Made by a program: the position numbers and the translations under genes. A DNA stretch of 64,000 bases. Origin: Onishia niordana (lineage in GTDB: Bacteria > Pseudomonadota > Gammaproteobacteria > Pseudomonadales > Halomonadaceae). The stretch covers positions 419,454 through 483,453 of the forward strand of contig NZ_SDSD01000003.1 of NCBI RefSeq assembly GCF_004798965.1, in the 5' to 3' direction. Of this stretch, positions 21,468-30,797 are shown one piece after another; within the stretch, counting starts at the first letter, position 1, and the number at the start of each line of letters is the position of its first letter. The notes beneath the pieces were generated by a model. It had not been told where the DNA came from. It saw only the letters and a list, made by a program, of their open reading frames with translations, and did no database searches.

Positions 21468-22307
21468 TCAGGACTTACGTGTCTTACGGAAAGACTGAGT
21501 GAGGCGATCAAGCAGCATGGCAAGAATCACTACCGCGATACCAGCCTCGAAGCCATCGCCGGGACGCAAGCGTTGAATGGCGCGCCACACTTCATTGCCC
21601 AAGCCATCGGCACCGATCATGGCCGCGATCACGACCATCGACAGGGCTAGCATGATGGTCTGGTTGATGCCTGCCATCACGGTAGGCAACGACAACGGCA
21701 ACTGAACTTTGAAAAGCTTCTGCGACGTCGTGGAGCCGAATGCATCCGCGGCTTCGATCAGATCCTTGGGAACCTGACGAATACCGAGCGTCGTGAAGCG
21801 AATCGCCGGCGGCATGGAGAAAATCACCGTGGCAAAGATGGCCGATACCGAGCCAATACCGAAAAACGGAATTGCCGGGATCAGGTACACGAAGGCCGGC
21901 ATGGTCTGCATGAAGTCAAGCACCGGCATAATCACTCGATAGAGCCGCTCGGACAGCGCCGCAGCGATACCGACAGGAATCGCGATCACGACCGCCACCA
22001 GCGTAGCGATCACTACCAGTGTCAACGATTCGATCATCGGATCCCACAGGTCCAGGTTCCAGATCAGGGCCAGACCCAACACGGCACCGATACCCAGACG
22101 AAGGCCAGACATTCGCCAGCACAACAGTGCAATCAAGCCCATCAAGCCCCACTCGGGGAGCCACATCAACAGATCATTGAGGCCATTGATACCAGTCTGC
22201 GTAACTGCGGAAATACCGCGAGTGACGCCGGAATAGTTGCTGGTTAGGTAGTTAAGACCGGACTCGATCCAGTCACCCAACTCGATACGGGGAATTTCAA
22301 TCGCCAT
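21468..22307 (-). CDS. proW: Glycine betaine/proline ABC transporter permease
   Basis: 279-residue inner-membrane permease with about six helices. The coupling loop FGSTTSQKLFKVQLPLSLPT (about residues 197-216) is the EAA motif that contacts the ATPase. ATG 22307 is one base after the proV stop codon, so the two are coupled. Sequence upstream of this ATG in the same frame is inside proV and has no family similarity. It matches ProW/OpuAB. Confidence 0.9.
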   Translation of the reverse strand: MAIEIPRIELGDWIESGLNYLTSNYSGVTRGISAVTQTGINGLNDLLMWLPEWGLMGLIALLCWRMSGLRLGIGAVLGLALIWNLDLWDPMIESLTLVVIATLVAVVIAIPVGIAAALSERLYRVIMPVLDFMQTMPAFVYLIPAIPFFGIGSVSAIFATVIFSMPPAIRFTTLGIRQVPKDLIEAADAFGSTTSQKLFKVQLPLSLPTVMAGINQTIMLALSMVVIAAMIGADGLGNEVWRAIQRLRPGDGFEAGIAVVILAMLLDRLTQSFRKTRKS

Positions 22308-22308
22308 C

Positions 22309-23511
22309 TCAGTTGTCTCCTGCTTCTGCCAGTTCGGCCAGTACCGCACCCTTGACCACGACCCCAAGTAGGCGACGCTCATCGTCAATCACTGCAATGG
22401 GGAAACTCTTGTCGCTGAACATGGCAAAGAGGTTATGCATCGGCTCATCCGGAGCAACACTGCGGAAGTTCTGGATGATCAATGAATCAATCGTCTGCTG
22501 GCCTTCCTTGACCGCTCTTTCGGCTGTTTCAGCATCGATTAGGCCAACGAGCTTGCGATCGCGGCTGGTGACATAGATCGAGTCCAGGCCGTTCTCACTC
22601 ATCTTGCGAAGTGCCGTACGCGGACCGTCATCTTCACGGGCCGTGGCACGAACGGGACGCATGGCATGGCGGGCGGTGAGGATACGCGACATATCCACGC
22701 CCTCGATGAAACGCTCGACATATTCATCAGCCGGCGCGGTCAATATTTCTTCCGGCGTGCCGATTTGCACGATCTCACCATCCTTGAGCAGGATGATGCG
22801 GTCGCCGATGTTGAGGGCTTCATCGAGGTCGTGGGTAATAAAGACCGTGGTCTTCTTCATGCGATGCTGCAGCTCGAGCAGTTCCTGTTGCATATCCTTG
22901 CGGATCAGCGGATCGAGCGCCGAGAAGGCCTCATCCATCAACAAGACGCTTGAGTCATTGGCCAGTGCACGCGCCAGGCCGACTCGCTGCTGCATGCCAC
23001 CGGAAAGCTGGCTGGGCATGGCATCTTCCCAGCCATCCAGACCCACTTGCTTCAGTGAGTTACGCGCAGTTTCTGTCCGCTCGGCCTTGTCGATACCACG
23101 GATTTCCAGACCATACTCGGCGTTCTGCTGAACCGTACGGTGCGGGAACAGAGCGAAGTTCTGGAAGACCATGGAAAAGTGGCGACGGCGACATTCCAAC
23201 AACTCTTTGGTGCTGAGCGTCGGAATATTCTCGTCGTCGATAATGATCTCGCCTTCGGTGGTATCGATCAGGCGATTGAGACAGCGGATCAGGGTCGACT
23301 TGCCGGAGCCGGAAAGTCCCATGATCACCAGAAGCTCACCCTCGTAGACGTCGAAGTCAAGGTTGGACAAACCCAGCGTCTGGCCGGTCTTTTCCAGGAT
23401 TTCAGGTCGCTTGAGCCCTTGATTGCGCAGCTCAAGAGCCTTCATCGGCTGGCTGCCAAAGACCTTGCTGAGGCCGCGCACCTGAATCTTGACGGGTCGT
23501 TTTTCGCTCAT
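22309..23511 (-). CDS. proV: Glycine betaine/proline ABC transporter ATP-binding protein with CBS domains
   Basis: 400-residue ATPase. Walker A is [13 protein letters not shown] (about residues 69-81), the signature is [16 protein letters not shown], and Walker B is [15 protein letters not shown]-terminal tandem CBS pair (about 285-395) is the part known in OpuA/ProV systems to sense ionic strength. It heads the proVWX operon. The minus-strand leader from 23512 to about 23700 contains an AT-rich patch that could hold the promoter. The gap to the next gene is 222 bp. Confidence 0.91.
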   Translation of the reverse strand: MSEKRPVKIQVRGLSKVFGSQPMKALELRNQGLKRPEILEKTGQTLGLSNLDFDVYEGELLVIMGLSGSGKSTLIRCLNRLIDTTEGEIIIDDENIPTLSTKELLECRRRHFSMVFQNFALFPHRTVQQNAEYGLEIRGIDKAERTETARNSLKQVGLDGWEDAMPSQLSGGMQQRVGLARALANDSSVLLMDEAFSALDPLIRKDMQQELLELQHRMKKTTVFITHDLDEALNIGDRIILLKDGEIVQIGTPEEILTAPADEYVERFIEGVDMSRILTARHAMRPVRATAREDDGPRTALRKMSENGLDSIYVTSRDRKLVGLIDAETAERAVKEGQQTIDSLIIQNFRSVAPDEPMHNLFAMFSDKSFPIAVIDDERRLLGVVVKGAVLAELAEAGDN

Positions 23512-23733
23512 CGGCTTTGCCTGTAGTTATGTCATACCAACATGCCTTGATAGGCCGATCGTAAGACCTAACCGGCTATGCGCGGTCTATGACTGTCGTG
23601 ATTGAACTGGCGAGATCATACATACTTATAAATACCCCCTCAAATCAGAACAGCTGATGATCAATCAACGCACGCAACCTTTCCAGGTGACAGCACACGC
23701 TGCTGGCCGGCCAGGGGATAGACCTCACACCCC

Positions 23734-26499
23734 TTAGTCTTGAGGCGAGGCGAGACGGTGTCGCTGCCAGTCAGACTCGGGTTCATTCAAGCTGAGAAAT
23801 GCATCAACCACCTGTTCTTCCATGTTGTAGCGAAGGCGAAATCCCAGTTGCTTCAATAGTGAACGCATGGGCTGGTTATCGATCATGATCTTGCCGAACA
23901 TCTCGAGCGTTCCTACTCCCTGGCAGTAGCGAATCATCTTGGTCATCAATAGGCGTCCGAGCCCATGACCATGCAGGTCATCGCGAATGATGATCGAGAA
24001 CTCGGTGCGGATGTTGTCCGGATCGTTCCATACTCGCACAACCCCCATCATCTCTGACTGACCAGACTCATCCGATCGCACAGCAATGAAAGCCATCTGG
24101 CGGTCATAATTGATGTCGGCTAAGGTCGCCAGATCTCGCTTGGTCAGATCCGCTTTGTGATGGAAGTAACGAAAGCGAATGCTCTCCTTGGATAGGTGCT
24201 TGTGAAAGCCGGTGATCAGCGGCGCGTCTTCTGCCCGAATGGGTCTCACCTCAACGTCCATACCATCGAGCTCGACTCTTTCCCGAAGTTCTTCAGGATA
24301 CGGCATGATCGCATGGCGGGCGGGAGCCCCTAGGTCCAAGGCAAAATCCACCGCCAGGAGTCCATCGTTGTTGAGCAGCAGCGGATTGATCTCCATCCCT
24401 TTCAGGCGCGGCAGGTCGGATGCCACCTGGGATAACTTCACCAACAACTCACAGATCGTATCGATATCTTTTTGCGGTTGACGGGAATGCTCTTCTATCA
24501 GCTTGGCCGCGTGGGTTCGGCTAATCAGGTCAGCCGCCAGCGTCATGTTCAAGGGGGGAAACGCCACATGGCGGTCGGCCAACACATTGACCTTGTACCC
24601 TCCAACCCCAAACACCACAACGGGACCGAACTCTGCGTCTCGCGTGATGCCAGCACACAGTTGCAGTGAGTGCTTGCCACGCCGCATGGGCTGAAGGCAA
24701 AACTCATGGATGCCCGACTCAGGAAACTTCTCTTGGACTTTCTGCTCTAGCCGGCTCATGGCATCTGCGACTTGTTCGGGACTCGTGAGATCCTGGAGCA
24801 ATCCTGCCGAGAGCTTGTGGGGATGGCTTCGATAACGAAATGGCACGATGTTGTTATCGTGGACGATCTTCAATGCGAGAGCAGCACTCGGATCCGCTTC
24901 TGCAGCGAAAAGGGTTCGAGCTGCAGCTACGCCCTCCTCCGCCGTAACGGCATAGCGGCTTTCAGGTGTATCAATACCGTAGGCGGCCAGCACCTGCGCC
25001 GTTTCGGCATGTGTAAGACAATACCGCTGCTGTTCGAGGGCCTGATTGATCAACTCATGACACTGCTGACGGATGCCCGCACTGGTAGCAAAGGGCAACG
25101 AGGGCGGCGTTTGCTGCAGCAATGCCTGCACGCGTCGATAATTGACCATATGCATGAAGGCACCCACCGCCTTCTCAGGTGACATATACGTCGGGATACC
25201 CGCCAGGTTGCTCTCATGCCGAGCAGACAGTGCCTGCTCCAGGCCCATCCAGCTGGTAAGCAGGTTGCGCTTGAGACGCCGGCGATTGGCGACCACCGCC
25301 TCAGCGGTAACCTTCGACGGCGCCAGGCGAGTCGGTGCGTGTACCAGCAACACTGCGTCCACGCCGGGATCGGCGGCCACAATGGCCAGCACATCAACGA
25401 TCTGTTCCGGTGTCGCGCCGCCGCCAAGATCTACCGGGTTGCGTCCCGGCAGCGTCATATCCATGTCGTCTCTTGCCAGCGCCTCGCGGGTCTGTTGGTT
25501 GAAATCGGCCAGCCGTCCGCCTTGGCTGATCAACCGATCGATGGCCAGCATCGCAGGCCCCAACCCATTGGAGACAATCGCCAAGCGGTCACCGCGTAGG
25601 GGCCGCATACGCGACAGCGTTTCCAGCGCATCGAACAACTCATCGGAATTATCGACACGCACGACCCCGGCCCTCGCCAGTGCGGCATCGAAGATCACGT
25701 CTCGGTTCGCAATACCCGGCGTTGGTGGCATGTTCGATAATGATGAGGCAGGTGTACGCCCGCTCTTAATGGCGAGGACTAGCCGATGACGGGAAGCCTC
25801 GCGAAGAGCCGTCATCAAGTGCTGAGCATCCGGCGTACGCTCAAGATGCAGCATGATGGACTGGGCTGCCGTATATTGGTTGATGTAGTCGAGCAGATCA
25901 GGCAGAAGAACGTCGACACTGTCGCCAACGGTTACAAGGTGCGATAGGCCGATACCACGTCCGGCCGCCCAGTCGATGATGGCATTGCCAAGCATGCCCG
26001 ACTGGCCCAGGTAGGCGACACGGCCTGCTTTGACCGGCTGCCCGGAATAAGACGCATTGAGCCGCCGCCCGGGGACCAGTATGCCCATGCATTCTGGTCC
26101 CAGTACGCGAATCCCCGAGGGCCTGGCGGCACGCAGCATCTGCTCACGGATGGAGCCGCCGTCGTGACTACGATCATCGAGGTGGGACCCACCGGACAAC
26201 ACCATCGCGGCACGAACACCTGCCGTACCAAGTTCTCCCAGCAAGTCGGGAACCTCCTCCACCGGCGCACAGATCACAGCAAGCTCAGGCACCGCCGGTA
26301 GGTCAGCGACATGACTGAAACAGGGGACACCATGGACACTTTCGTACCCCTTGGTATTGACCGACCAAAGCTTGCCGGGGAAACCGCTCTCCTGGAGGTT
26401 TTGCACCACCAGCCCGCCCATGGAGTGCGGCTTTTCTGAGGCCCCAATCACGACCAGGCTGTGTGGCTCGAAGAAGTGGCGTAAGAATCGCGTACCCAA
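23734..26499 (-). CDS. PatZ/YfiQ-type protein lysine acetyltransferase (acyl-CoA synthetase-like with GNAT)
   Basis: 921 residues. Residues 1-230 are a CoA-binding domain (LVVIGASEKPHSMGGLVVQN), about 240-460 a succinyl-CoA-ligase-like part, about 480-700 an ATP-grasp part, and about 740-900 a GNAT domain (VRPIRAEDAPLITGFHKHLS then HGHGLGRLLMTKMI). Homologs PatZ and Pat acetylate lysines of central enzymes such as acetyl-CoA synthetase, using the inactive NDP-ligase part as a sensor. It is divergent from a deacetylase-like gene about 100 bp away. The ATP-grasp catalytic state cannot be judged by eye. Confidence 0.88.
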   Translation of the reverse strand: MGTRFLRHFFEPHSLVVIGASEKPHSMGGLVVQNLQESGFPGKLWSVNTKGYESVHGVPCFSHVADLPAVPELAVICAPVEEVPDLLGELGTAGVRAAMVLSGGSHLDDRSHDGGSIREQMLRAARPSGIRVLGPECMGILVPGRRLNASYSGQPVKAGRVAYLGQSGMLGNAIIDWAAGRGIGLSHLVTVGDSVDVLLPDLLDYINQYTAAQSIMLHLERTPDAQHLMTALREASRHRLVLAIKSGRTPASSLSNMPPTPGIANRDVIFDAALARAGVVRVDNSDELFDALETLSRMRPLRGDRLAIVSNGLGPAMLAIDRLISQGGRLADFNQQTREALARDDMDMTLPGRNPVDLGGGATPEQIVDVLAIVAADPGVDAVLLVHAPTRLAPSKVTAEAVVANRRRLKRNLLTSWMGLEQALSARHESNLAGIPTYMSPEKAVGAFMHMVNYRRVQALLQQTPPSLPFATSAGIRQQCHELINQALEQQRYCLTHAETAQVLAAYGIDTPESRYAVTAEEGVAAARTLFAAEADPSAALALKIVHDNNIVPFRYRSHPHKLSAGLLQDLTSPEQVADAMSRLEQKVQEKFPESGIHEFCLQPMRRGKHSLQLCAGITRDAEFGPVVVFGVGGYKVNVLADRHVAFPPLNMTLAADLISRTHAAKLIEEHSRQPQKDIDTICELLVKLSQVASDLPRLKGMEINPLLLNNDGLLAVDFALDLGAPARHAIMPYPEELRERVELDGMDVEVRPIRAEDAPLITGFHKHLSKESIRFRYFHHKADLTKRDLATLADINYDRQMAFIAVRSDESGQSEMMGVVRVWNDPDNIRTEFSIIIRDDLHGHGLGRLLMTKMIRYCQGVGTLEMFGKIMIDNQPMRSLLKQLGFRLRYNMEEQVVDAFLSLNEPESDWQRHRLASPQD

Positions 26500-26605
26500 G
26501 ACCTATCCTCCCGCGTGGGTGTAGTGTTCTTGTGTACGACTTATTGCCACTGTCATGCAAGGAAGCATGGCGATTAAGGTCGCATTAATAACTCCGGAGC
26601 CGTCG

Positions 26606-27541
26606 ATGATCACCTCATACATCACCCACCCTCGATGCCATGATCACTTTATGGGGCCCGAACATCCGGAGAGCCCGCTACGAATTGAGTCCATTCGTGC
26701 ACGGCTAGCGTTGAGCGGCGTGCTGCAACAAACCATGCAGTCAGAATCCAAACCGGCAACGGATGAGCAAATTGAGCGCGTTCATCCACGTCGCCACCTG
26801 GCGTCACTCGAGCGCTGCGTGCCAGAGGAAGGTATTACTGTTCTCGATGGCGATACCCTGATGAACCCAGCAAGCATGGATGCTGCACGCCATGCCGCAG
26901 GCGCGGTAGTGCGAGGTGTGGACCAGGTTTATCGTGGTCAGGCCGATAATGTCTTCTGTGCGGTGCGCCCTCCCGGCCATCACGCCGAGGCTACCGATGC
27001 GATGGGGTTCTGTTTTCTCAACAACATTGCCGTCGGGGCAGCTCATGCCATCGAAAAACATGGAGCAAGGCGCGTCGCCATCCTCGATTTCGATGTACAC
27101 CAGTGCAATGGGACTATCGACATTTTCAAGGATCATCCTAACGTGATGGTCTGCTCGAGTTTTCAATTCCCGTTTTATCCATGGCGCTATCTTCGCAGCC
27201 AATGGCATAACATCATCGACACCCCGATACCGCCCGGTACCGACGGGCCGGCTTTCAGGCGCGCAGTGGAAGATCATTGGCTACCAGCTCTGCATGCCTA
27301 CAAGCCCGACCTTGTACTGCTCTCTGCCGGCTTCGACGCCCACCGAAACGATCCCATGGCCGATATGTGCCTAGAAGCCGCTGACTTTCATTGGGTGACG
27401 CACCTCGCCATGGAAATTGCGGCGCTGTATGCCGATAATCGTGTGGTGTCGGTACTCGAGGGCGGGTATGACATGGAAGCGCTTGGCCGTTGTGCCGAAG
27501 CCCACGTCAGTGCCCTGCTCGGCTTGCCCTTCGAGGAATGA
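26606..27541 (+). CDS. Histone deacetylase family protein (lysine or acetylpolyamine deacetylase)
   Basis: 311-residue zinc hydrolase of the arginase/deacetylase fold. Active-site residues are present: RPPGHHAEATD (paired histidines), DFDVHQCNGT (zinc Asp and His) and LSAGFDAHRNDP (zinc Asp), with the tyrosine position in LEGGYDMEAL. I chose ATG 26606, after CCGGAG; an earlier ATG at 26567 with AAGGAA is possible. The family removes acetyl groups from proteins or small amines. Position opposite a PatZ-type acetyltransferase suggests opposing roles, which is inference. Confidence 0.83.
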   Translation: MITSYITHPRCHDHFMGPEHPESPLRIESIRARLALSGVLQQTMQSESKPATDEQIERVHPRRHLASLERCVPEEGITVLDGDTLMNPASMDAARHAAGAVVRGVDQVYRGQADNVFCAVRPPGHHAEATDAMGFCFLNNIAVGAAHAIEKHGARRVAILDFDVHQCNGTIDIFKDHPNVMVCSSFQFPFYPWRYLRSQWHNIIDTPIPPGTDGPAFRRAVEDHWLPALHAYKPDLVLLSAGFDAHRNDPMADMCLEAADFHWVTHLAMEIAALYADNRVVSVLEGGYDMEALGRCAEAHVSALLGLPFEE

Positions 27542-27716
27542 CATCTACCGAAGCCTATGCGTTATGTGTTTCCACTACCCAGGAAATGCTGCCCCACCTC
27601 GATACAAGAATTCATTCTTGGCTCACCCATGTAAATGAGACGATGGGCCGAGACGAGAAGACATGGTGGAGGGTAAAAAAAGCGCCATCTCAGCGGGGCT
27701 GGCTGTGATAGCCTAG

Positions 27717-27733
27717 CGGAAACTAAGTTTCCG
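27717..27733. promoter_or_regulatory. Palindromic operator upstream of the XRE-cupin regulator
   Basis: Perfect 8-bp arms CGGAAACT (27717-27724) and AGTTTCCG (27726-27733) around one central base, ending 14 bp before the start codon. XRE regulators bind such short palindromes, and the position would block translation or transcription, so autoregulation is likely. Confidence 0.6.
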
Positions 27734-27747
27734 ATAGTGAAAAAACA

Positions 27748-28380
27748 ATGAGCGCCAATAACGATCAAACCGCCGCCCTGCAGATCACGTCAGGCCGTAA
27801 GGCTTTTGTCGAGCCACTGCAGCTTGGGGAGCGACTCAAGGAAATCCGACTGTCTAACCGCTGGACGCTGGAAGATGTCAGCAAGCGAACCGGCTTGGCT
27901 CGCTCGACCTTGTCCAAGATCGAAAATGATCACATCTCCCCGACATTCACCGCCGTTCAGAAGCTTATCAACGGGCTCGACATTGACCTTCCCCAGCTAC
28001 TCAAGCAGCCCAAACCCCAGAGCCGAACCCTTGGCCGACGCGACCTGACCCGAGCGGGTGACGGTCAGCAACATCCGACACCTACTTACGAGCACGAGCT
28101 TCTGTCGTGGCAGCTGGCCCAGAAGCATATGATACCTTTCAAGACCATCGTCCGTGCCCGCGCTTTCAGCGAATTCAGTGAATGGGTGCGGCACGATGGC
28201 GAGGAATTCCTGATCGTCCTCGAAGGGGGAATCCTACTCTACACCGAGTTTTACGAGCCTTTACGGCTGGAGCATGGCGACAGCATCTATTTTGACAGCG
28301 ACATGGGGCATGCCCTGGTGTCCATCAGCGACGAGGATGCCGTCGTGCTGTCGGTCTGTACGCGCAGCAACTCAAGCTAA
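27748..28380 (+). CDS. XRE family regulator with C-terminal cupin
   Basis: 210 residues. The N-terminal helix-turn-helix (about 26-80: LGERLKEIRLSNRWTLEDVS then GLARSTLSKIEND) is fused to a cupin sensor (about 130-205: GEEFLIVLEGGILLY). Such proteins respond to a small ligand in amino-acid or polyamine metabolism. Adjacent genes are the deacetylase-like enzyme and fdhD, and neither fixes a target. The palindrome directly upstream suggests self-control, and a strong terminator follows. Confidence 0.85.
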   Translation: MSANNDQTAALQITSGRKAFVEPLQLGERLKEIRLSNRWTLEDVSKRTGLARSTLSKIENDHISPTFTAVQKLINGLDIDLPQLLKQPKPQSRTLGRRDLTRAGDGQQHPTPTYEHELLSWQLAQKHMIPFKTIVRARAFSEFSEWVRHDGEEFLIVLEGGILLYTEFYEPLRLEHGDSIYFDSDMGHALVSISDEDAVVLSVCTRSNSS

Positions 28381-28399
28381 AACAATAGCTTGGCCTCAT

Positions 28400-28444
28400 A
28401 GTAAAACGCCCCGGCGCAGATGAACTGCGTCGGGGCGTTTTACT
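28400..28444. terminator. Strong terminator between the XRE-cupin gene and fdhD
   Basis: A long stem made of AGTAAAACGCCCC (28400-28412) plus GGCGCAG, pairing with CTGCG through GGGGCGTTTTACT (28425-28444) around a 5-nt loop. A and T runs on both sides allow termination in both directions. Confidence 0.9.
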
Positions 28445-28469
28445 GTGCCATGGAGCAGCGCCAAGCCAA

Positions 28470-28501
<32 letters not shown>

Positions 28502-28512
28502 TCCAGCAAACG

Positions 28513-29358
28513 CTATGACTTGCGGTCGCCGGGACGCTTTGCCGGGATGGCGTCATAAATCAAGCGTTCGCCCGAATTGACAGCCTGAAAGTGCCGCCCC
28601 TTGGCGCGAGCAATCAGCATGACCCCAAAACGCTCGGCCAGCTCGACTCCCTTCTGGGTCATCCCCGAACGCGACACCAAAATACCGATCCCCATTTGGG
28701 CAACTTTCAGGACCATCTCGGAGGTCAGTCTGCCAGTGGTGTAGAAAATATCAGCATGCATGGCATTGGGATACTCGCTGAGCCATTGGCGACCCGCCAA
28801 GGTATCGACGGCATTGTGACGCCCGACGTCCTCAACGAAATCGAGCACCTGATCCTGACAGCAGAGCGCACAGCCATGGACTGCCCCGGCACTCTTGTAG
28901 GTTTCATTATAGGCGCCGAGGTTCTCGAGCAGCGCATATAACGAGGACTGCCTCAGCTGTGTACTTGGCACAGGCGCGAGACCGACTGCATCGAGCAATC
29001 GACCGAAAACAGTTCCTTGTCCGCAACCTGTCGTCACGGTGCGCTGCCCGAGGCGTTCTTCCAGATCCTCAGGCGCTCGACGACTGACGACTGCCGCTGC
29101 CTCGACATCCCAATCGACGTGCACAGTTTCCAAATCGTCCTGCTCAGGCACCAGGCCCTGATTGCGAAGATATCCCACCACCAGCGCTTCTGGGTCAGCC
29201 CCCAATGTCATCAGCGTGACAATCTCACGCTTGTTGAGGTACACGGTAAGCGAGCGCTCGGCCGATATTGCCTGCTGACGCAGCTCTCCAAATTCGTCAT
29301 GGACATTTATTTCAAGCGTTGCCGGCAGACGGGCATGACTAAGACGTAACGAACACAT
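28513..29358 (-). CDS. fdhD: Formate dehydrogenase accessory sulfurtransferase FdhD
   Basis: 281 residues. FdhD carries sulfur from a cysteine desulfurase to the molybdenum cofactor, which activates formate dehydrogenase. The sulfur-carrying CxxC is C163-C166 in HGCALCCQDQ, followed by FVEDVGRHNAVDTL; TTGCGQGTVFG precedes it. Length is normal for the family. It is divergent from the formate dehydrogenase gene group, whose first gene begins about 230 bp away. Confidence 0.93.
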   Translation of the reverse strand: MCSLRLSHARLPATLEINVHDEFGELRQQAISAERSLTVYLNKREIVTLMTLGADPEALVVGYLRNQGLVPEQDDLETVHVDWDVEAAAVVSRRAPEDLEERLGQRTVTTGCGQGTVFGRLLDAVGLAPVPSTQLRQSSLYALLENLGAYNETYKSAGAVHGCALCCQDQVLDFVEDVGRHNAVDTLAGRQWLSEYPNAMHADIFYTTGRLTSEMVLKVAQMGIGILVSRSGMTQKGVELAERFGVMLIARAKGRHFQAVNSGERLIYDAIPAKRPGDRKS

Positions 29359-29590
29359 GCATCGCTCCTTGGCGACATGCGTGGCACCGTTTGGGTGGCA
29401 CCGCGCGTTAACTCAATGAGGCCAGCGTTAACTGCACCATATTGACCATCATTACATTCGAGGCGCTTACTGTCTTTATCTCATATCCATCTTTGACGGC
29501 CTGCGTTAGCCGTGACTTGCCAGATGCTTCACCTCGTAGATATAGCGCTTTCACATGTTCCAACGCAGTCCTGACGCGAGTAGCCACGCT

Positions 29591-30037
29591 ATGAACGCTC
29601 CCGATATGACCGGCCCCATCAGTCGCAAGCAGCTTAGTTTTAGTCTCGTTCCCGAACTTAAGAGCATCAAGGGCTTCACCTCGACCCAGTGGCATATCCA
29701 AGACCTGGCACCAGGTGCTAGCGGGCCGGAGGTTCTCGCACTTCAGCTATACATGACCGAACGAGCGGCCTACAGATTCAACCTCGAATCATCGACGCCT
29801 CGCTTGTTCGTACGCGCAGGATTCTCAGGACAAACGCCGACTCCTACTGCCATGACCGCCAGTCAAGAGGTTGCCGCCAGCTGGTTGGATGGCGAACAGC
29901 AGGTCCATGAGGTGGCGATGCCGCAAGCCATTCAGCTGTGGCTTGAAGCCTATCTCTCTCATCATGGAGAAGCCCTCGTTGAAGGCCGCAAGAAAAAACG
30001 CAAGGGCGCTGGGCGCGCTCAGGAGAATCAGACATGA
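29591..30037 (+). CDS. DUF3305 protein of the formate dehydrogenase locus
   Basis: 148-residue soluble protein matching DUF3305, a family found only near formate dehydrogenase genes. The conserved part is STQWHIQDL with later LYMTERAAYRFNLES and PQAIQLWLEAYLSHH. The C-terminal end is a lysine-arginine tail. The start is chosen at ATG 29591; ATG 29606 is an alternative. It overlaps the next gene by 4 bp. Function is unknown, presumably assembly. Confidence 0.72.
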   Translation: MNAPDMTGPISRKQLSFSLVPELKSIKGFTSTQWHIQDLAPGASGPEVLALQLYMTERAAYRFNLESSTPRLFVRAGFSGQTPTPTAMTASQEVAASWLDGEQQVHEVAMPQAIQLWLEAYLSHHGEALVEGRKKKRKGAGRAQENQT

Positions 30038-30633
30038 CTCGCTTCTCACGTTGGTCGCAACGAAAACGCGGACTGGAGACCGATGATCATCAGGCGCGTG
30101 ACACCCCTTCGTCGTTGAAAGAAGACGAGCTGGCCCTACATGACAAACCCATCGAAGGTCAGACAGTACCGACACCCGAGACAGACGATACGAGTTTTCA
30201 GGAGCCTGTAGACGAGCTTCCTGATCCCGACACCCTACCGCCAAACAGCAATTTGACTGCCTACCTCGGCGATGGTGTAAGCCGGGAGATCCGTCGCCGT
30301 GCGCTGAAACGGATGTTTGCAGCGGATCACTATCACCATCGTGACGGGCTTAACGACTACGACGACGATTACCGACAACTCAAGAACCTCTCCCAAGAAG
30401 TGGCGGACCGTCTACGTCAATGGACACATCAACACGCTGATGAAGAAGGCGATCCTGATCAAACCGCCCAGCAAATAGAAGGCAAGGCCAGCGAACCGTC
30501 CGCCACCGAGGAGAGCCGTAACAGAGACATTGCTGGGACTCATGATGCAAATGAAACGCATGAAGATCCGGCGCCAGATAAAGAGACGAGTAAGTCATCT
30601 CATCCTGACGCTAACTCATCTGCCGGCGCGTAA
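30034..30633 (+). CDS. DUF3306 protein of the formate dehydrogenase locus
   Basis: 199 residues. The start MTRFSRWSQRKR and the central LPPNSNLTAYLGDGVSREIR followed by RRALKRMFAADHY are DUF3306 features. The rest is acidic and probably disordered. It begins inside the stop of the DUF3305 gene and is followed by a 164-bp AT-rich gap. The two DUF genes are usually neighbours of fdhD; their role is not described. Confidence 0.78.
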   Translation: MTRFSRWSQRKRGLETDDHQARDTPSSLKEDELALHDKPIEGQTVPTPETDDTSFQEPVDELPDPDTLPPNSNLTAYLGDGVSREIRRRALKRMFAADHYHHRDGLNDYDDDYRQLKNLSQEVADRLRQWTHQHADEEGDPDQTAQQIEGKASEPSATEESRNRDIAGTHDANETHEDPAPDKETSKSSHPDANSSAGA

Positions 30634-30731
30634 AACAATATGCCACATATAAATAGCAAAGATTCTCAATAAAAATAGACCAGAGCTATTAAGCCGATAG
30701 TTAAATTAGCACTCAATATAGACCAATGTGC

Positions 30732-30743
30732 ATTGGCGCCAAT
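30732..30743. promoter_or_regulatory. Perfect palindrome upstream of the ferredoxin-like gene
   Basis: The 12-bp palindrome ATTGGCGCCAAT lies 55 bp before the ATG at 30798, within an AT-rich gap that probably contains the promoter of the second part of the formate dehydrogenase operon. A regulator site is a guess. Confidence 0.3.
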
Positions 30744-30797
30744 CTTGTTGAATGACGAAGATTAATACAAAACTCTGTCCCTGACCGTTGAGGCCAC

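Noticed and set aside
30733..30750. Sigma-54 promoter before the ferredoxin-like gene
   Set aside because: GG and GT are spaced 10 nt apart, but the -12 GC is replaced by GT and the match comes from a palindrome; too weak to call.
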